64,000 nt of DNA, taken from the NCBI GenBank assembly GCA_947377275.1, contig CANCFV010000005.1, forward strand, positions 1-64,000. The letters run 5' to 3'. This DNA is from Burkholderiales bacterium. GTDB taxonomy: Bacteria > Pseudomonadota > Gammaproteobacteria > Burkholderiales > Burkholderiaceae_C. The notes below the pieces were generated by a model, which worked only from the letters and a program-made list of their open reading frames with translations, ran no database searches and was not told where the DNA came from. Below are positions 28,655 to 40,700 of the stretch, one piece after another (within the stretch, counting starts at the first letter, position 1; every line of letters begins with the position of its first letter). The translations under genes were made by a program, and so were the position numbers.

Positions 28655-29461
28655 CTAGCGTCTGGCGTGATAGGCCCTGCAGGCCTGGCCAAACGCTTGG
28701 AAGATCTGTTGCGAGACGGGGTTCTGCGCCGCCAGCCATTCGGGGTGCCACTGCAGGCACAGGCTGAAGGCAGAGCCACGAGGAACGTGGGTGGTAGCGT
28801 GCTCGGCCACGGAAAAGGCTTCGACCACACCATCGGGCGCGCGGGCCTCGATGTGCAGGCCGGGCGCCAGTTGCTTGACGCCTTGCCCATGCAGGCTGTT
28901 GACCATGAATTCGCCCTGGCGCACCGCGCTGCCCTCCAGGCCATCGAGGATGTGGGCGAGCGCGCCGTCCGGTGTCAAACGCACAGGGTGCGACAGGCCG
29001 TACTCTTGCTCGACGGGTTTGCTGTGGTCGCCGCGGTGGTCCATCAAACCGGGCTGCGCATGCACGGCCTGGTGCAAAGAGCCGCCCAATGCGACGTTCA
29101 CTTCTTGGAAGCCCCGGCAAATGCCCAGCAGCGGCATGCCTTGAGACACCGCCATGCGGATCAAGGGCAGCGTCCAGGCGTCGCGTTCGGGGTCGAGGGG
29201 CAAGGCCTCGTCCAGCACGTCTTCGTCGAAGTGGCTGGGGTGCACATTGGACGGCGAGCCGGTGAGCAGCAGGCCATCGGCGATGTCGAGCAAGGTGCCC
29301 AGTTCATGCGGCTGCGCGGCGGGCACCACAAGGGGCGTGCAGCCCGCCAGGCGGATGGCATCGACGTATTTCTGACCCGCCACATGGAAGGGGTGGCGAC
29401 CCAGCACCCGCTGACAAGCAGGCACCAACACGATGGGAGATCGATTCAAAGCGGCACGCAT
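28655..29461 (-). CDS. puuD: Gamma-glutamyl-gamma-aminobutyrate hydrolase (class I amidotransferase-like)
   Basis: PLLGICRGFQEVNVALGGSLHQAV, LQWHPEW, DGLLLTGSPSNVHPSHF. Confidence 0.9.
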   Translation of the reverse strand: MRAALNRSPIVLVPACQRVLGRHPFHVAGQKYVDAIRLAGCTPLVVPAAQPHELGTLLDIADGLLLTGSPSNVHPSHFDEDVLDEALPLDPERDAWTLPLIRMAVSQGMPLLGICRGFQEVNVALGGSLHQAVHAQPGLMDHRGDHSKPVEQEYGLSHPVRLTPDGALAHILDGLEGSAVRQGEFMVNSLHGQGVKQLAPGLHIEARAPDGVVEAFSVAEHATTHVPRGSAFSLCLQWHPEWLAAQNPVSQQIFQAFGQACRAYHARR

Positions 29462-29641
29462 GGCGGAGTTGGTGCAAGCAGTGTGCCAAATCGCATACAG
29501 GTGTCAAGCCTGAATCGCCTCCTGGGCCTTGGACACGTTGCCCACCGTTACACGGATTCCGGTTAAATTGCGTATCTGTTTTTGCAGTACACCTGCAGTT
29601 CACTGTGCCGTTGCGTTGGCCAGGCCTGCAAAACCATCGAC

Positions 29642-30958
29642 ATGAGCCGTATCCGTCCCCGCCTGGTGTCCAAGGAACTGATTCGTTCCGGCGTCACTCG
29701 TCCCGCCCAGAAGCTGACGGCATCTGACCTGATGGTCAGCCATGTCGGTGTGCCCGTCTTTTACGTCTACGAGCAAGGGCTGGACATTGAACGGCTGAAG
29801 CGTTCGCTCACGGAGGTTGCCGCACACCACCCCTTGATCACCGGACGCATGCAAAAAGATGCGAATGGCGATGATGTGGTCGTCGGCAACGATGAGGGCC
29901 TGCTGCTGGAGGTCTTCGATTGCGACACGCCCATGCCCCCTTACGGGCTGCAGCACCCGATGCGCCGCGACTGCCATCGCTTCATCCACACCATCCTGCC
30001 CTGGCGGGTGATCCCCAAGCAACTGCCCTTGGCTCAGATCAGCGTGACCCGATTTGCCAACGGCAGCGCCGTGCTGGCCATTCACGCGGTGCACAGCCTG
30101 TTCGACGGCAGCAGCTTCTGGAACCTGCTTCAGGATTGGGCGGCTGTGGCCAACGGTGGCGAGGTGGGGAGCCCGGTCCAGGACCGTGACTGCCTGTTCG
30201 ACCTCATGCAAACGGCGGTCAACACCCCGGACACCCGCAAGGTCATGGCCGAGATGGACTTGGGCACCCAGTTCCGTCTCTACCCCAAACTGGCCTGGCT
30301 GGCTTTTGAAAACACGCTGGGTGTCTACCGGATACCGCCTGCGGCCATCGAGGCCATGAGGGCCTCCATCCCTGAAGACGAGCCCTTGGGCGCCCGTGTC
30401 AGCGTGGCCGATTTGGTCACGGCTCACGCCATCAAGCTCATGGCCTCGGCACAGAAGCACCAGGGTGACCGCATGCTCAGCCTGGTGTCCGACCTGCGCT
30501 ATCGCAAGGCCCTGGGCCTTCCCCACCGCATGTTCGGCAATGCCCTGGCCCAGGAGTCCATGACCTACACCCACCAGGCGCTGCGCTCGCAAACCGAGGG
30601 CGAGCTGGCCCTGGCCTTCAAGCGCCCCGGTGCCATGCACAGCACCGAGGAGACCCTCGGCTACCTGGGGCTGCTGGAGCGCCACCGCCGGGCCGGCACC
30701 ATCCGCAAGCTCATCCCCAAGGCGATCGTCCATTCGCCCGACAGCGGTTTTGTTCAGAACAACTACAACCACCTGCCCATCTATGGACTCGATCTGGGCA
30801 CCGGCCGCCCCAGCTGGTTCAACCCCAAGCCCGTGCCGTTTCGCATGCTCAAGATCGTGCCAACGCCGCAAGGTGATGGCGGCGTGGACATCCACCTCAC
30901 GGTCAGCAAGGCCGAGCAAGGCCCCTTCGAGACCAGGTACGGGCGCACCAGCCCCTGA
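29642..30958 (+). CDS. BAHD-like (HxxxD) acyltransferase
   Basis: LTASDLMVSHVGVPVFYVYEQ start, HAVHSLFDG (HxxxxxDG-type), C-terminal YGLDLGTGRPSWFNPKPVPF at the position of the DFGWGKP motif; ATG at 29642. Confidence 0.65.
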   Translation: MSRIRPRLVSKELIRSGVTRPAQKLTASDLMVSHVGVPVFYVYEQGLDIERLKRSLTEVAAHHPLITGRMQKDANGDDVVVGNDEGLLLEVFDCDTPMPPYGLQHPMRRDCHRFIHTILPWRVIPKQLPLAQISVTRFANGSAVLAIHAVHSLFDGSSFWNLLQDWAAVANGGEVGSPVQDRDCLFDLMQTAVNTPDTRKVMAEMDLGTQFRLYPKLAWLAFENTLGVYRIPPAAIEAMRASIPEDEPLGARVSVADLVTAHAIKLMASAQKHQGDRMLSLVSDLRYRKALGLPHRMFGNALAQESMTYTHQALRSQTEGELALAFKRPGAMHSTEETLGYLGLLERHRRAGTIRKLIPKAIVHSPDSGFVQNNYNHLPIYGLDLGTGRPSWFNPKPVPFRMLKIVPTPQGDGGVDIHLTVSKAEQGPFETRYGRTSP

Positions 30959-30987
30959 ATCCGAGGTTCGGCGCGAACGCGGGTGAC

Positions 30988-31821
30988 TCAAGCTCGGTTC
31001 ATTTGGCCGATCAACAACCACACGGCCGTGCACAGCAGCATCCAGCCAAACGCAGCGCGCATGCGCCGCTCGGGCAGGCGGTGGGCCCAGGCCACCCCGC
31101 TGGAGACGGTGCACATGCCGCTCAAGGCCAGGGGCACGCCCATGGCCCAGTCCACCTGGCCCGCCTGGGCGTAGGTCGTCAAAGCGATGACCGCGCTGGG
31201 CGCCACCAGGGCCAGGGCCAAGCCCTGCGCCGCCGCTTGGCGTTGGCCGAACCAGCGCGTGATCAAAGGCGTGGCCAACAAGCCGCCGCCGATGCCCAGC
31301 AAACCCATGCTGCCGCCACCCAGCACGCCCACCACGGGCAACCAGCGCATGGGCACCGAAGGGGCAGAGGGAGTGGGCGCGACCGCTGGGTCCGCACCCG
31401 GCAGAGGGCCGTGTCGCAAGGCTTGCAGGGTGCGCAAGGCCAGCAAGAGCAAGAACACGCTGAACACCACGCGCAAGACCCCAGTGGGCAAGCCCGTTGC
31501 CCAGTGCGCCACCACCCAGGTGGTGACGGTGGCCGCCACGCCCAGCCCCAGCGCACGTCGCCAAGCCACCGGGTGGTGCTGGCTGTAACGCCACCAACCC
31601 ACCAAGAGGTTGGGCGCCATCATGACCAGGGCCGTGCCTTGGGCCAGGGGTTGCGCCATGCCATAGGCCAAGACCAGCAGCGGGATGGCGATCACGCCAC
31701 CGCCGATGCCAAAGAGGCCGCCGAAAAAGCCCATGCCCGCGCCCAAGGCCAGGGTGGGCAGCACGTGCACCAGGGTGGTCATTGTGTTCATCGTTGGGAC
31801 ATGATATTGATGCCCACTCAA
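30988..31821 (-). CDS. Sulfite exporter TauE/SafE family membrane protein
   Basis: LALGAGMGFFGGLFGIGGGVIAIPLLVLAYGMAQPLAQGTALVMMAPNLLVG and second repeat SMGLLGIGGGLLATPLI. Confidence 0.93.
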   Translation of the reverse strand: MSGHQYHVPTMNTMTTLVHVLPTLALGAGMGFFGGLFGIGGGVIAIPLLVLAYGMAQPLAQGTALVMMAPNLLVGWWRYSQHHPVAWRRALGLGVAATVTTWVVAHWATGLPTGVLRVVFSVFLLLLALRTLQALRHGPLPGADPAVAPTPSAPSVPMRWLPVVGVLGGGSMGLLGIGGGLLATPLITRWFGQRQAAAQGLALALVAPSAVIALTTYAQAGQVDWAMGVPLALSGMCTVSSGVAWAHRLPERRMRAAFGWMLLCTAVWLLIGQMNRA

Positions 31822-31869
31822 ACATCAATGGTCTGCATGGCCATTGATTCATGCGCTATACGCATCAAT
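31806..31869. promoter_or_regulatory. Cluster of ATTGAT/ATCAAT half-sites in a divergent promoter region
   Basis: ATTGATG 31806-31812, CATCAAT 31823-31829, ATTGAT 31843-31848, CATCAAT 31863-31869; also ATCAATGG/CCATTGAT 8-bp inverted repeat (31824-31831 / 31841-31848). Confidence 0.6.
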
Positions 31870-31890
31870 CTGGTTTGCAAGACTGCCCCG

Positions 31891-32814
31891 ATGGACGACA
31901 CCCCCGACCTCGCCTTTTTCGCCGTGCTGGCGCGCAAGCCCAGCCTGGCCGCAGCCGCACCCGAGCTGGGCCTGAGTCCACCTGCCGTGAGCCGTCGGCT
32001 GGCGGGCCTGGAAAAACGCCTGGGCGTGCGCCTGCTCAACCGCACCACGCGGCGCATGAGCCTGACGCCCGAGGGCGAGCGTTACCTGGAAGAAGGCGGA
32101 CGCATCCTGCGCGACATCGAAGCGCTGGAGCGCTCACTGAGCGAAAGCCGCCAGCGGCCCCGCGGCCTGCTGCGCATCAATGCCACGTTTGGCTTTGGGC
32201 GTCGGCACCTGGCACCGGCCGTGTCCGACTTTGTGGCCCTGTACCCCGAGATCGAGGTGATGCTGGAGCTGACCGACAAGCCACTGGACCTGACGGCCCA
32301 CGCCATGGACATCGGCATCCGCTTCGGGTTGCCGCCAGACGCACGCGTGCTGGCGCGGCCACTGGCCACGAACCGCCGCGTGCTGTGTGCGGCGCCCAGC
32401 TATGTTCAGGCGCACGGCAACCCAGCGGCGCCGCGCGATTTGGCGTCGCACCGGTGCATCGTCATCCGCGAAAACAACGCGGCCTACAACAACTGGCACT
32501 TGTCCGACGGGCGCGAACAGCTGACGGTCAAGGTGCGGGGGCCTTTGAGCAGCAACCACGGCGAGGTGGCCGTGGACTGGGCGGTGGCGGGGCGCGGCAT
32601 CGTGCTGCGCTCGCTGTGGGATGTGGCGGGGCTGTTGCGCACAGGGCAGCTGGTGCCCGTGTTGCCCGCGTGGACGGACCCATCGGCCGACATCCACGCG
32701 ATTTACCCGCAGCGGCACCACTTGTCGGCCAAGGTCCGGGTGTTCCTGGACTTCATGGCCGAGCGTTTTGCGGCCTACCGCAATGACTCGCCCCAGACTG
32801 GTGCGAGTTGGTGA
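31891..32814 (+). CDS. LysR-family transcriptional regulator
   Basis: DLAFFAVLARKPSLAAAAPELGLSPPAVSRRLAGLEKRLGVRLLNRTTRRMSLTPEGERYLEEG. Confidence 0.93.
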   Translation: MDDTPDLAFFAVLARKPSLAAAAPELGLSPPAVSRRLAGLEKRLGVRLLNRTTRRMSLTPEGERYLEEGGRILRDIEALERSLSESRQRPRGLLRINATFGFGRRHLAPAVSDFVALYPEIEVMLELTDKPLDLTAHAMDIGIRFGLPPDARVLARPLATNRRVLCAAPSYVQAHGNPAAPRDLASHRCIVIRENNAAYNNWHLSDGREQLTVKVRGPLSSNHGEVAVDWAVAGRGIVLRSLWDVAGLLRTGQLVPVLPAWTDPSADIHAIYPQRHHLSAKVRVFLDFMAERFAAYRNDSPQTGASW

Positions 32815-32817
32815 AAA

Positions 32818-33075
32818 TCAGTGCGTGCGACGCTGAGGCGCTTGGTAACCACCGCGCTCGATGTGGCGGAAGGTGATGCGACCCTTGCTCAGATCGTAAG
32901 GAGACAGCTCCAGAGAGACCTTGTCACCCGCCAAGATGCGGATGTGGTGCTTCTTCATCTTGCCCGAGGTGTAGGCGATCAGTTGGTGGCCGTTTTCCAG
33001 GGTGACGCGGAAACGCGAGTCCGGCAGGACTTCGTTCACAACGCCATTCATTTCGATCAGTTCTTCCTTGGCCAT
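32818..33075 (-). CDS. infA: Translation initiation factor IF-1
   Basis: [71 protein letters not shown]. Confidence 0.96.
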   Translation of the reverse strand: MAKEELIEMNGVVNEVLPDSRFRVTLENGHQLIAYTSGKMKKHHIRILAGDKVSLELSPYDLSKGRITFRHIERGGYQAPQRRTH

Positions 33076-33317
33076 GTACAGGGGCTCCAGTTGGGGATCT
33101 CGGACCCCCAGGGCGTCAGACACTGTTTTTGCAATGGCCTGTTCGGAAGAGGTCGATGGTGATATAAGTCGAGACTGGCGAATGTAGCACGCTTGGCCCT
33201 GTGTCGTCAAAGTGCGGCCTTGGTACTCCTTGTAGGTGCATGCCTTGGCCCAGGCCTGCAAGCACGCCCTGGGAGACTTGAAAAGGGTCTGGCCGAGCCG
33301 GGCGCTACAGTGCGCAG

Positions 33318-34559
33318 ATGCAAGAACGGATTCAATCGGCTGTCGACAACGACGCCAAGACCATGGGCCTGATCGGCCTGGCGCACGGCACCTCCCACTT
33401 CCACCACATGCTGCTGCCGCCGCTGTTTCCGGTGTTCATCCGGGACTTTGGCCTGAGCTATTCGCAGCTGGGCTTGCTGGTGTCGGTGTTTTTCGTGATC
33501 TCGGGCGTGGGCCAGGCCCTGGCGGGTTTTGTGGTCGACCGGATCGGCGCCCGGCCCGTGCTGTTCGCCGCGCTGGGCTGCTTCGTCGTCGCCTGCCTGG
33601 CCGCCGCCAGCGCCACGGGCTACAGCGGCTTGATGCTGGCCGCGGCCTTGGCGGGCCTGGGCAATGCGCCCTTCCATCCGGCCGACTTCACGATCTTGAA
33701 CAAACGCATCTCTGCGCCGCGCTTGGGCCATGCCTTTGCGGTGCACGGCATCAGCGGCAACCTGGGCTGGGCGCTGGCCCCGGTCTTCATGATCGGCGTG
33801 CACACGGCCACAGGCAACTGGCGCGTCGCTTATGGGTGTGCGGCACTGTTGGGCCTGACGGTGATTTCGCTGCTGGCCTGGCAACGCGACCTGCTGGACG
33901 ACGGGCACGACAGCCGCGGCGCCACAGGTTCGGCCGCGTCGGCAGCAAACAACGGCGTCGCGTCAACCCAATTCACCGAGCACCCACTGGCCTTTTTGAA
34001 GCTGCCCACCGTGTGGCTGTGCTTCTCGTTCTTCTTGTGGACGACCGCCGCGCTGAGCGCCATCCAAAGCTTTGCCAGCCCGGCCTTGCAGCAGCTGTAC
34101 GGCCTGCCGGTGTCTTTGACCGCCTTTGTGGTGACGGGCTACATGCTGTGCGGTGCAGCGGGCATGGTCGCCGGGGGCTTTCTGGTGGCGCGCGTGGCCC
34201 AGTTGGAGCGGGTGATCGCCGCGGCCATGGCCTTGGCGGCCACGCTGTTGTGTGTGACCGGCATGGGCTGGCTACCGCCACTGGCCGCTGCCGCCTGCGT
34301 GGCCCTGGCGGGCGTGGGCACCGGCCTGGCGGGCCCTTCGCGCGACATGCTGATCAAACGCGCTGCACCTCCAGGGGCCACGGGCCGCGTCTATGGCCTG
34401 GTGTATTCAGGACTGGATGTGGGCTTTGCGCTGGCGGCACCGGTGTTTGGTGCTTTGTTGGACGCAGGGCACGCTGCAGGCGTCTTCCATGGGGCCGCCG
34501 CGGCCACGGTGATTGGCGTGGCCTGTGCCGCCGTGGTGGGGGTGCGCACGCGGCGCTGA
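33318..34559 (+). CDS. MFS transporter
   Basis: Multiple TM segments; [49 protein letters not shown]. Confidence 0.9.
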   Translation: MQERIQSAVDNDAKTMGLIGLAHGTSHFHHMLLPPLFPVFIRDFGLSYSQLGLLVSVFFVISGVGQALAGFVVDRIGARPVLFAALGCFVVACLAAASATGYSGLMLAAALAGLGNAPFHPADFTILNKRISAPRLGHAFAVHGISGNLGWALAPVFMIGVHTATGNWRVAYGCAALLGLTVISLLAWQRDLLDDGHDSRGATGSAASAANNGVASTQFTEHPLAFLKLPTVWLCFSFFLWTTAALSAIQSFASPALQQLYGLPVSLTAFVVTGYMLCGAAGMVAGGFLVARVAQLERVIAAAMALAATLLCVTGMGWLPPLAAAACVALAGVGTGLAGPSRDMLIKRAAPPGATGRVYGLVYSGLDVGFALAAPVFGALLDAGHAAGVFHGAAAATVIGVACAAVVGVRTRR

Positions 34560-34571
34560 GCTCAGTGCCAT

Positions 34572-34859
34572 TCAGTGGGGTTTGCGTGGGCCCTTGAAGG
34601 CTTCGGGCGTGTAGACGTTGCCTTCTTGGATGCCACGCGTGCGGCGGGCCCGCTCGATGGCGTCTTGCGTGGCTTGGGCCGCCACCTTGCGAGACGAACG
34701 CCAGTGCCACAGCATCCGCGCACGCCGCTGGGTGTTGGCCCACGCGGAGCGAAGCCACCGGTCCAGCCGGGCGCGGCGCTGGGCGCCAATCACCAAGCGC
34801 AACAACATGAACAAACAGGCCACGGCAATGGCCACGGCGATCCAGGCTTTGAGTTCCAT
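34572..34859 (-). CDS. Small single-TM protein of unknown function
   Basis: MELKAWIAVAIAVACLFMLLRLVIGAQRRARLDRWLR; likely start ATG at 34859. Confidence 0.6.
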   Translation of the reverse strand: MELKAWIAVAIAVACLFMLLRLVIGAQRRARLDRWLRSAWANTQRRARMLWHWRSSRKVAAQATQDAIERARRTRGIQEGNVYTPEAFKGPRKPH

Positions 34860-34899
34860 GGTGGTCATCGTAGCGCGGCTCAGGTGGCGGCGGTGGACA

Positions 34900-35319
34900 T
34901 CATTTGCGCAACAAGACACTGACGGACGGGGTCACCTCGGTCTCGTCCACATAGGCCACCGCACCCGGGGTCGCGGCCACGACCGACAGCACCTCAGAGG
35001 CCGGCCCGAGCTCGCGCGGCGGCACCCCCTTGCCCACGTAGCGACGCACCGTCCAATAAGCCACGTAGCCGTCCTCGTTTTGCTGCAGGTAGTCGCTCAG
35101 GAAGCGCTGGCGCAGCACCTGCCCTGGCGGTGCATTGATCGGCACGATGGGCACACCGCCCACCTCGACCACCTTGCCGGTGAAGATGCGCTGCACGGTG
35201 AGCACATCGAGCTTGCGCAGCCCAGGGTGCCCCACCACGACCACGCCGGCTTGGGCCTGGGCGGCACACAGGCAGGTCAGGCACAAGGCCGTTTTGACGA
35301 TCAGGCGAAGGCCTTTCAT
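34900..35319 (-). CDS. Small PstS-like (phosphate-binding-like) periplasmic protein
   Basis: Signal peptide; VVVGHPGLRKLDVLTVQRIFTGKVVEVGGVPIVPINAPPGQVLRQRFLSDYL; PGAVAYV. Confidence 0.75.
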   Translation of the reverse strand: MKGLRLIVKTALCLTCLCAAQAQAGVVVVGHPGLRKLDVLTVQRIFTGKVVEVGGVPIVPINAPPGQVLRQRFLSDYLQQNEDGYVAYWTVRRYVGKGVPPRELGPASEVLSVVAATPGAVAYVDETEVTPSVSVLLRK

Positions 35320-35331
35320 GGCGAGCCCCCG

Positions 35332-36627
35332 TCAGAACGCGAAGTTGTAGGACAGCGAGTACACGTCGATGTCCCCGTGGTTGAAGGTGGCCTGCCCACG
35401 CTGGACTTCGACCATCGCCGATCGCTTGCCCACGCGCGTTCGCATCCACTCGCCTTTGAGCTTGCTTTGCGGGCTCAGCGCGTACGAGACGCCCACCGCC
35501 AGCGAGGTCTCATCGTGGTTGTAAATCGAATCGGCCGCCGCGCGCTGCGACAGATTGATCTGGTCGGCCTCGGGGACCACGCCGGGCACGTTGACGGCAT
35601 CGAGCGACTCGGCCACGCGCATGGGGGCGCCCAGGCTGCGCAAGTGCGCGACGGTGACGTAGGGGGTGAAGCTCGCCATCTGGTGCAGCACGGTGATGTA
35701 GCCACCCGCGGTGTTGGCGCCCACGTCGGTTTTGTGCTGGACGTTGCGCGCCAACTCGGTGACCACACGCCACTGCGGGGCCACCGCGATGTCTGCCCCC
35801 ACGGTGATGACGTCGTTCACGATGCGGTCGGTTTTGCCCACGCGCGGGTCGTTGGGGCTCACGGCGTAGTAGGCGCCATCGACAAACGGGAAGCTGCTGG
35901 GGAAAGGCTGCCCATTGAGCGCGCGGCTGACCGCGTGGTAGACGCTGGCCCGCAGGGTGCTGCCCGCGTCGAGCTTGAGACTCAGGGCCATGCCGGTGGC
36001 CTGGGTCTTGACGTGCTTGAACTGCGCCCCCAAATCACGCGAGTAGGTGCGCACATCGAGCTCGCCGCTGCCCACGTAGGCATCGAGGTTCCACTCGCCC
36101 AGCTCGCTGAACCAGGCGCGCGAGACGGACAAGCCCGTCAGGTCGGTGCGGGAGGCGATCGCGTAGACCTCAGCCGGCAAACGCAGAGGCTCGTAGGTCA
36201 CGCCCACGTCGCGGTTCTCGGTGTGCAAGAACAAGGGCAGGCGCTGTTTGCCCAGGCGCAGCAACCAGTCGTTGCCTGGTCGCCAGGACACGAAAGCCCA
36301 AGTGGCTTGCATGGCCAACTTGTCGTCATCGGACATGGACGGCGCCACCGTGGCTTGCACCGTGGCAGACCACTCCGGGTTGAGGCGTGCGTCGAGTTGG
36401 CCGCCCACGATCGAATCGCGCTTGAGGGTGCCGCGGCGGTCGATGAAGCGCTGGAACGTGGCCTCTTGGTTGGACTGCGCCCAACCCACCGTGCCAAAGC
36501 CCGAGAAGGACACCTCTTGGGCCTGTGCGCCGTTCGTGGCGCAAACCAGGGCGAGCGCGGCGCTGACACTCAGCGCCGCACGGCCGAGGTGCTGGCAAGA
36601 CAAAGCGGAGACCAGGTGCTGCTTCAT
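35332..36627 (-). CDS. Outer-membrane porin-like beta-barrel protein
   Basis: Signal peptide ending GAQAQEVSFSGFGTVGWAQ; porin-like strands; C-terminal YSLSYNFAF. Confidence 0.8.
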   Translation of the reverse strand: MKQHLVSALSCQHLGRAALSVSAALALVCATNGAQAQEVSFSGFGTVGWAQSNQEATFQRFIDRRGTLKRDSIVGGQLDARLNPEWSATVQATVAPSMSDDDKLAMQATWAFVSWRPGNDWLLRLGKQRLPLFLHTENRDVGVTYEPLRLPAEVYAIASRTDLTGLSVSRAWFSELGEWNLDAYVGSGELDVRTYSRDLGAQFKHVKTQATGMALSLKLDAGSTLRASVYHAVSRALNGQPFPSSFPFVDGAYYAVSPNDPRVGKTDRIVNDVITVGADIAVAPQWRVVTELARNVQHKTDVGANTAGGYITVLHQMASFTPYVTVAHLRSLGAPMRVAESLDAVNVPGVVPEADQINLSQRAAADSIYNHDETSLAVGVSYALSPQSKLKGEWMRTRVGKRSAMVEVQRGQATFNHGDIDVYSLSYNFAF

Positions 36628-36694
36628 GGCGTTCGGGATGGGGTGCGTGGCAGGATGCGAAGGGTGTGCCGCGAGGTGTGCGGCGCGGTGTCGT

Positions 36695-37788
<1,094 letters not shown>

Positions 37789-37792
<4 letters not shown>

Positions 37793-40700
37793 GAAGGCTG
37801 CCTTTCAGGGTCGGTGTCTTGCGGCAAGTCGAGCTCAGCCAGCAGGCCGAAGGCCGAGTCAAAGTCGCAGCGCTCCAGCGCAGTGTGCAAACGCGATGCG
37901 GTCATGGGAGGCAGCCACGAGGCGAAGGCCACACGGTTTTCTCGCCACAGCGCCAGGGCCTCGCTGTCGCATTCGGCGGCCAGGTGCCTCAGGCGCAGCG
38001 CCATCTGCACATCAAAGGGCGTGGCCGCCTGTCGATGGCCCGGCTGGGCCGACGAGGCCGGGTCTGCGGTGGCCTGCAGATGCGCCCGCAAAGCCACGTT
38101 CAAACGGCCGAGCGTCAGCATCACCGCATCGGCTTCGCGTTGGCTGGCAGACAGGTTGTATGACAAAACGGCGTTCTCCCAAACGGCAGCCTGCTGGTTC
38201 AGGACCGCATGGCCAATGGTGCCGGCCAGGCCCTTGAGGGTGTGAGACTCGCGCGCCAGCAGGGCCCAGTCGGCCTGGGCTTCGGTCTCGGCATCGGCCA
38301 GGGCCTGGGGCAGGCTGTCGCACAGCGCCTCAGTGTGTCGAACAAAGGCCTCCAGCGTCAGGCGGTAAAGCCCTTGGTCACCCTCCATGCGGGACAAGGC
38401 CAGCGCGGTGTCCAGCCCGGGGATGTCTGACAAGGCGGGGCCTGCGACGCGCATGGCGGGCCGACCGGTGTGGCCAGGGAACTCTTGCAACGGCATGAGC
38501 AGCGTGGGCGGCATGTCGATTCGGTGCGGCACGTAAGGCGCCAAGGCGGCATAGAGCGCGGTGGGCTCGATGGGCTTGCTCACATGGCCGCGCATCCCGA
38601 GGGCCAGGCAACGCTGGCGCTCTTCGACCATGGCGTGGGCCGTCATGGCCAGGATGGGCACGTCGCGCAGAGCCGGGTCGCTGCGGATGATGCGGGTGGC
38701 CTCATAGCCATCCATCACGGGCATCTGCAGGTCCATCAACACCACGTCACAGCCATGGGGGCCGAGTTGACGCAAGCGCTCCAAGGCCTCGCTGCCATTG
38801 GCCGCGACGTCCACGCGCGCACCGCGCCGACACAACAGCTCAGTGGCCAATTGCTGGTTGAGCGCGTTGTCTTCAACCAGCAGCACGCGCAAGCCATCCA
38901 GGCGCTGGGTGTCCACCACGTGCACAGCGCCACGGGCTGGCAAGGACTCACCACTTTGCAGGCGAATGAGCACCCCGCGCACCGCCTCGGGCAAGATCGG
39001 CTTGGGCAAAAACGCCTCGGCGCCCAAGCGCATGACCTGCTCACCCAGCGAGTCCCAGCCATAGGCCGACACCACGACCACATGGGTCATGGGGTGGCGT
39101 TGACGCAGTTGCCGCAGCGCCTGTGCGCCATCCATGCGTGGCAACACCCAGTCCAGCAAGACCAGGTCAAACGGCGCGCCATCGGCTTGTGCGGCCTCCG
39201 CCATCGCCAAGGCCGACTCGCCATCGCGGGCGCTTTGCACCGGGCTCACCGAAGCCCCCACCCCCATGGCCATGAGCAAGGTGCACAGGGCTTGGCGTGC
39301 TTCGGCGTGGTCGTCCACCACCAGCACCCGCATGCGCGAGACATCGACCGCGCCCAAGGGCATGGGGCTGTGCTCGGCTCGCCGCAAAGGCAGGCGCAGG
39401 CTGAACAGCGAGCCCTGCCCGCTCTGGCTGCTGACCACGATGTCGCCGCCCATCATGCGGGCCAAGCGCTGACTGATGCTCAGGCCCAGACCAGTGCCAC
39501 CGTAGCGCCGCGTGGTGGAGCCATCGGCCTGCGTGAACTCCTGGAACAGGCGATCGACTTGCTCAAGCGTCATGCCGATGCCGGTGTCGCTCACGTCAAA
39601 GTGCAGCTGCAAGACGTCGGACTGACGCGAGGCCAGCGACACGGCCAGCTTCACGTGCCCGTGGTGCGTGAACTTCACGGCATTGGAGACCAAGTTGGTG
39701 AGGATCTGCACCACGCGCAAGGCATCGCCATGGACCATGCTGGCCTCGCCCAACAGCACCGGGTCATTGAAGGTGCACAGCAGTTCAACGTCTTTGTCTT
39801 GCGCGGTCTGGCGCAAGAGCATGAGCGTGTTGCCCACCACGTCTTCCAATAAGAAGGGAGCCGATTCGAGTTCGAGCTTGCCCGCTTCGATCTTGGAAAA
39901 ATCCAGGATGTCATTGATCACGCCCAGCAAGATGCCCGAGGCCGATTGCACCTTGGTGAGGTAGTCGCGCTGCTGCGCGTCCAGCGGGGTTTGCAAGGCC
40001 AAATGGGTCATGCCCAGGATGGAGTTCATCGGCGTGCGGATTTCGTGGCTCATGTTGGCCAGGAACATGGACTTGGCTTCGGTGGCGGCCTCGGCCTCGT
40101 CACGCGCATCCCTGAGCTGAGCCTGCACGCGCTCGCGCTGCTCCAGCTCGGCCTGCACCGCGTGCGCCATGGTGTTGAGCGCCACGCCCAGGGTGTCCAG
40201 CTCATGCAACCACTGGCGCCGCCCCCCCGCGCGCGCCGCGTAGTCGCCATCGGCCAGCTGCTGCGCCACCCGGCTGAGGCGCTCCACCGGGCTGAGCAGG
40301 CGCTTGCGAACCACATCCAGCGCCAGGAACAAGGCCGGCAACAGGCACAGGTTGATGAACAGGGTCAAGCCGATGTAGCGGTCGAGTTGGGTGGACGCGG
40401 CTTCCCGCTCGCGCTCGGTGCGCTGGTCAGCCGCATGGCTGAGGGCGGCCACCGCCTGCGCCAACACCGCAGCCTGGCGCTCATAGGCCGGGGCATGCAC
40501 CAGCTCACGCGCGTAATTCAGGTCAGGCTCGCCTTCCGAGACATAGGCCTTCAGCTTGCGGTCGTACAGCCCTTGGGTGGCGGCAAAAGCCACTTGTTCG
40601 CTCTTTTTGAGCACCTCGCCGGCCTTGAGCACCTCGCTCACCGCCGCCAGTTCGGTGGCACTGAAGTCCAGGGCTTTCATGCGCGCCACCAAGGGCTGGC

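Noticed and set aside
29600-31852. 750-aa minus-strand ORF
   Set aside because: Overlaps the BAHD-like gene (antisense) and the TauE/SafE gene (alternate frame); no coherent domain.
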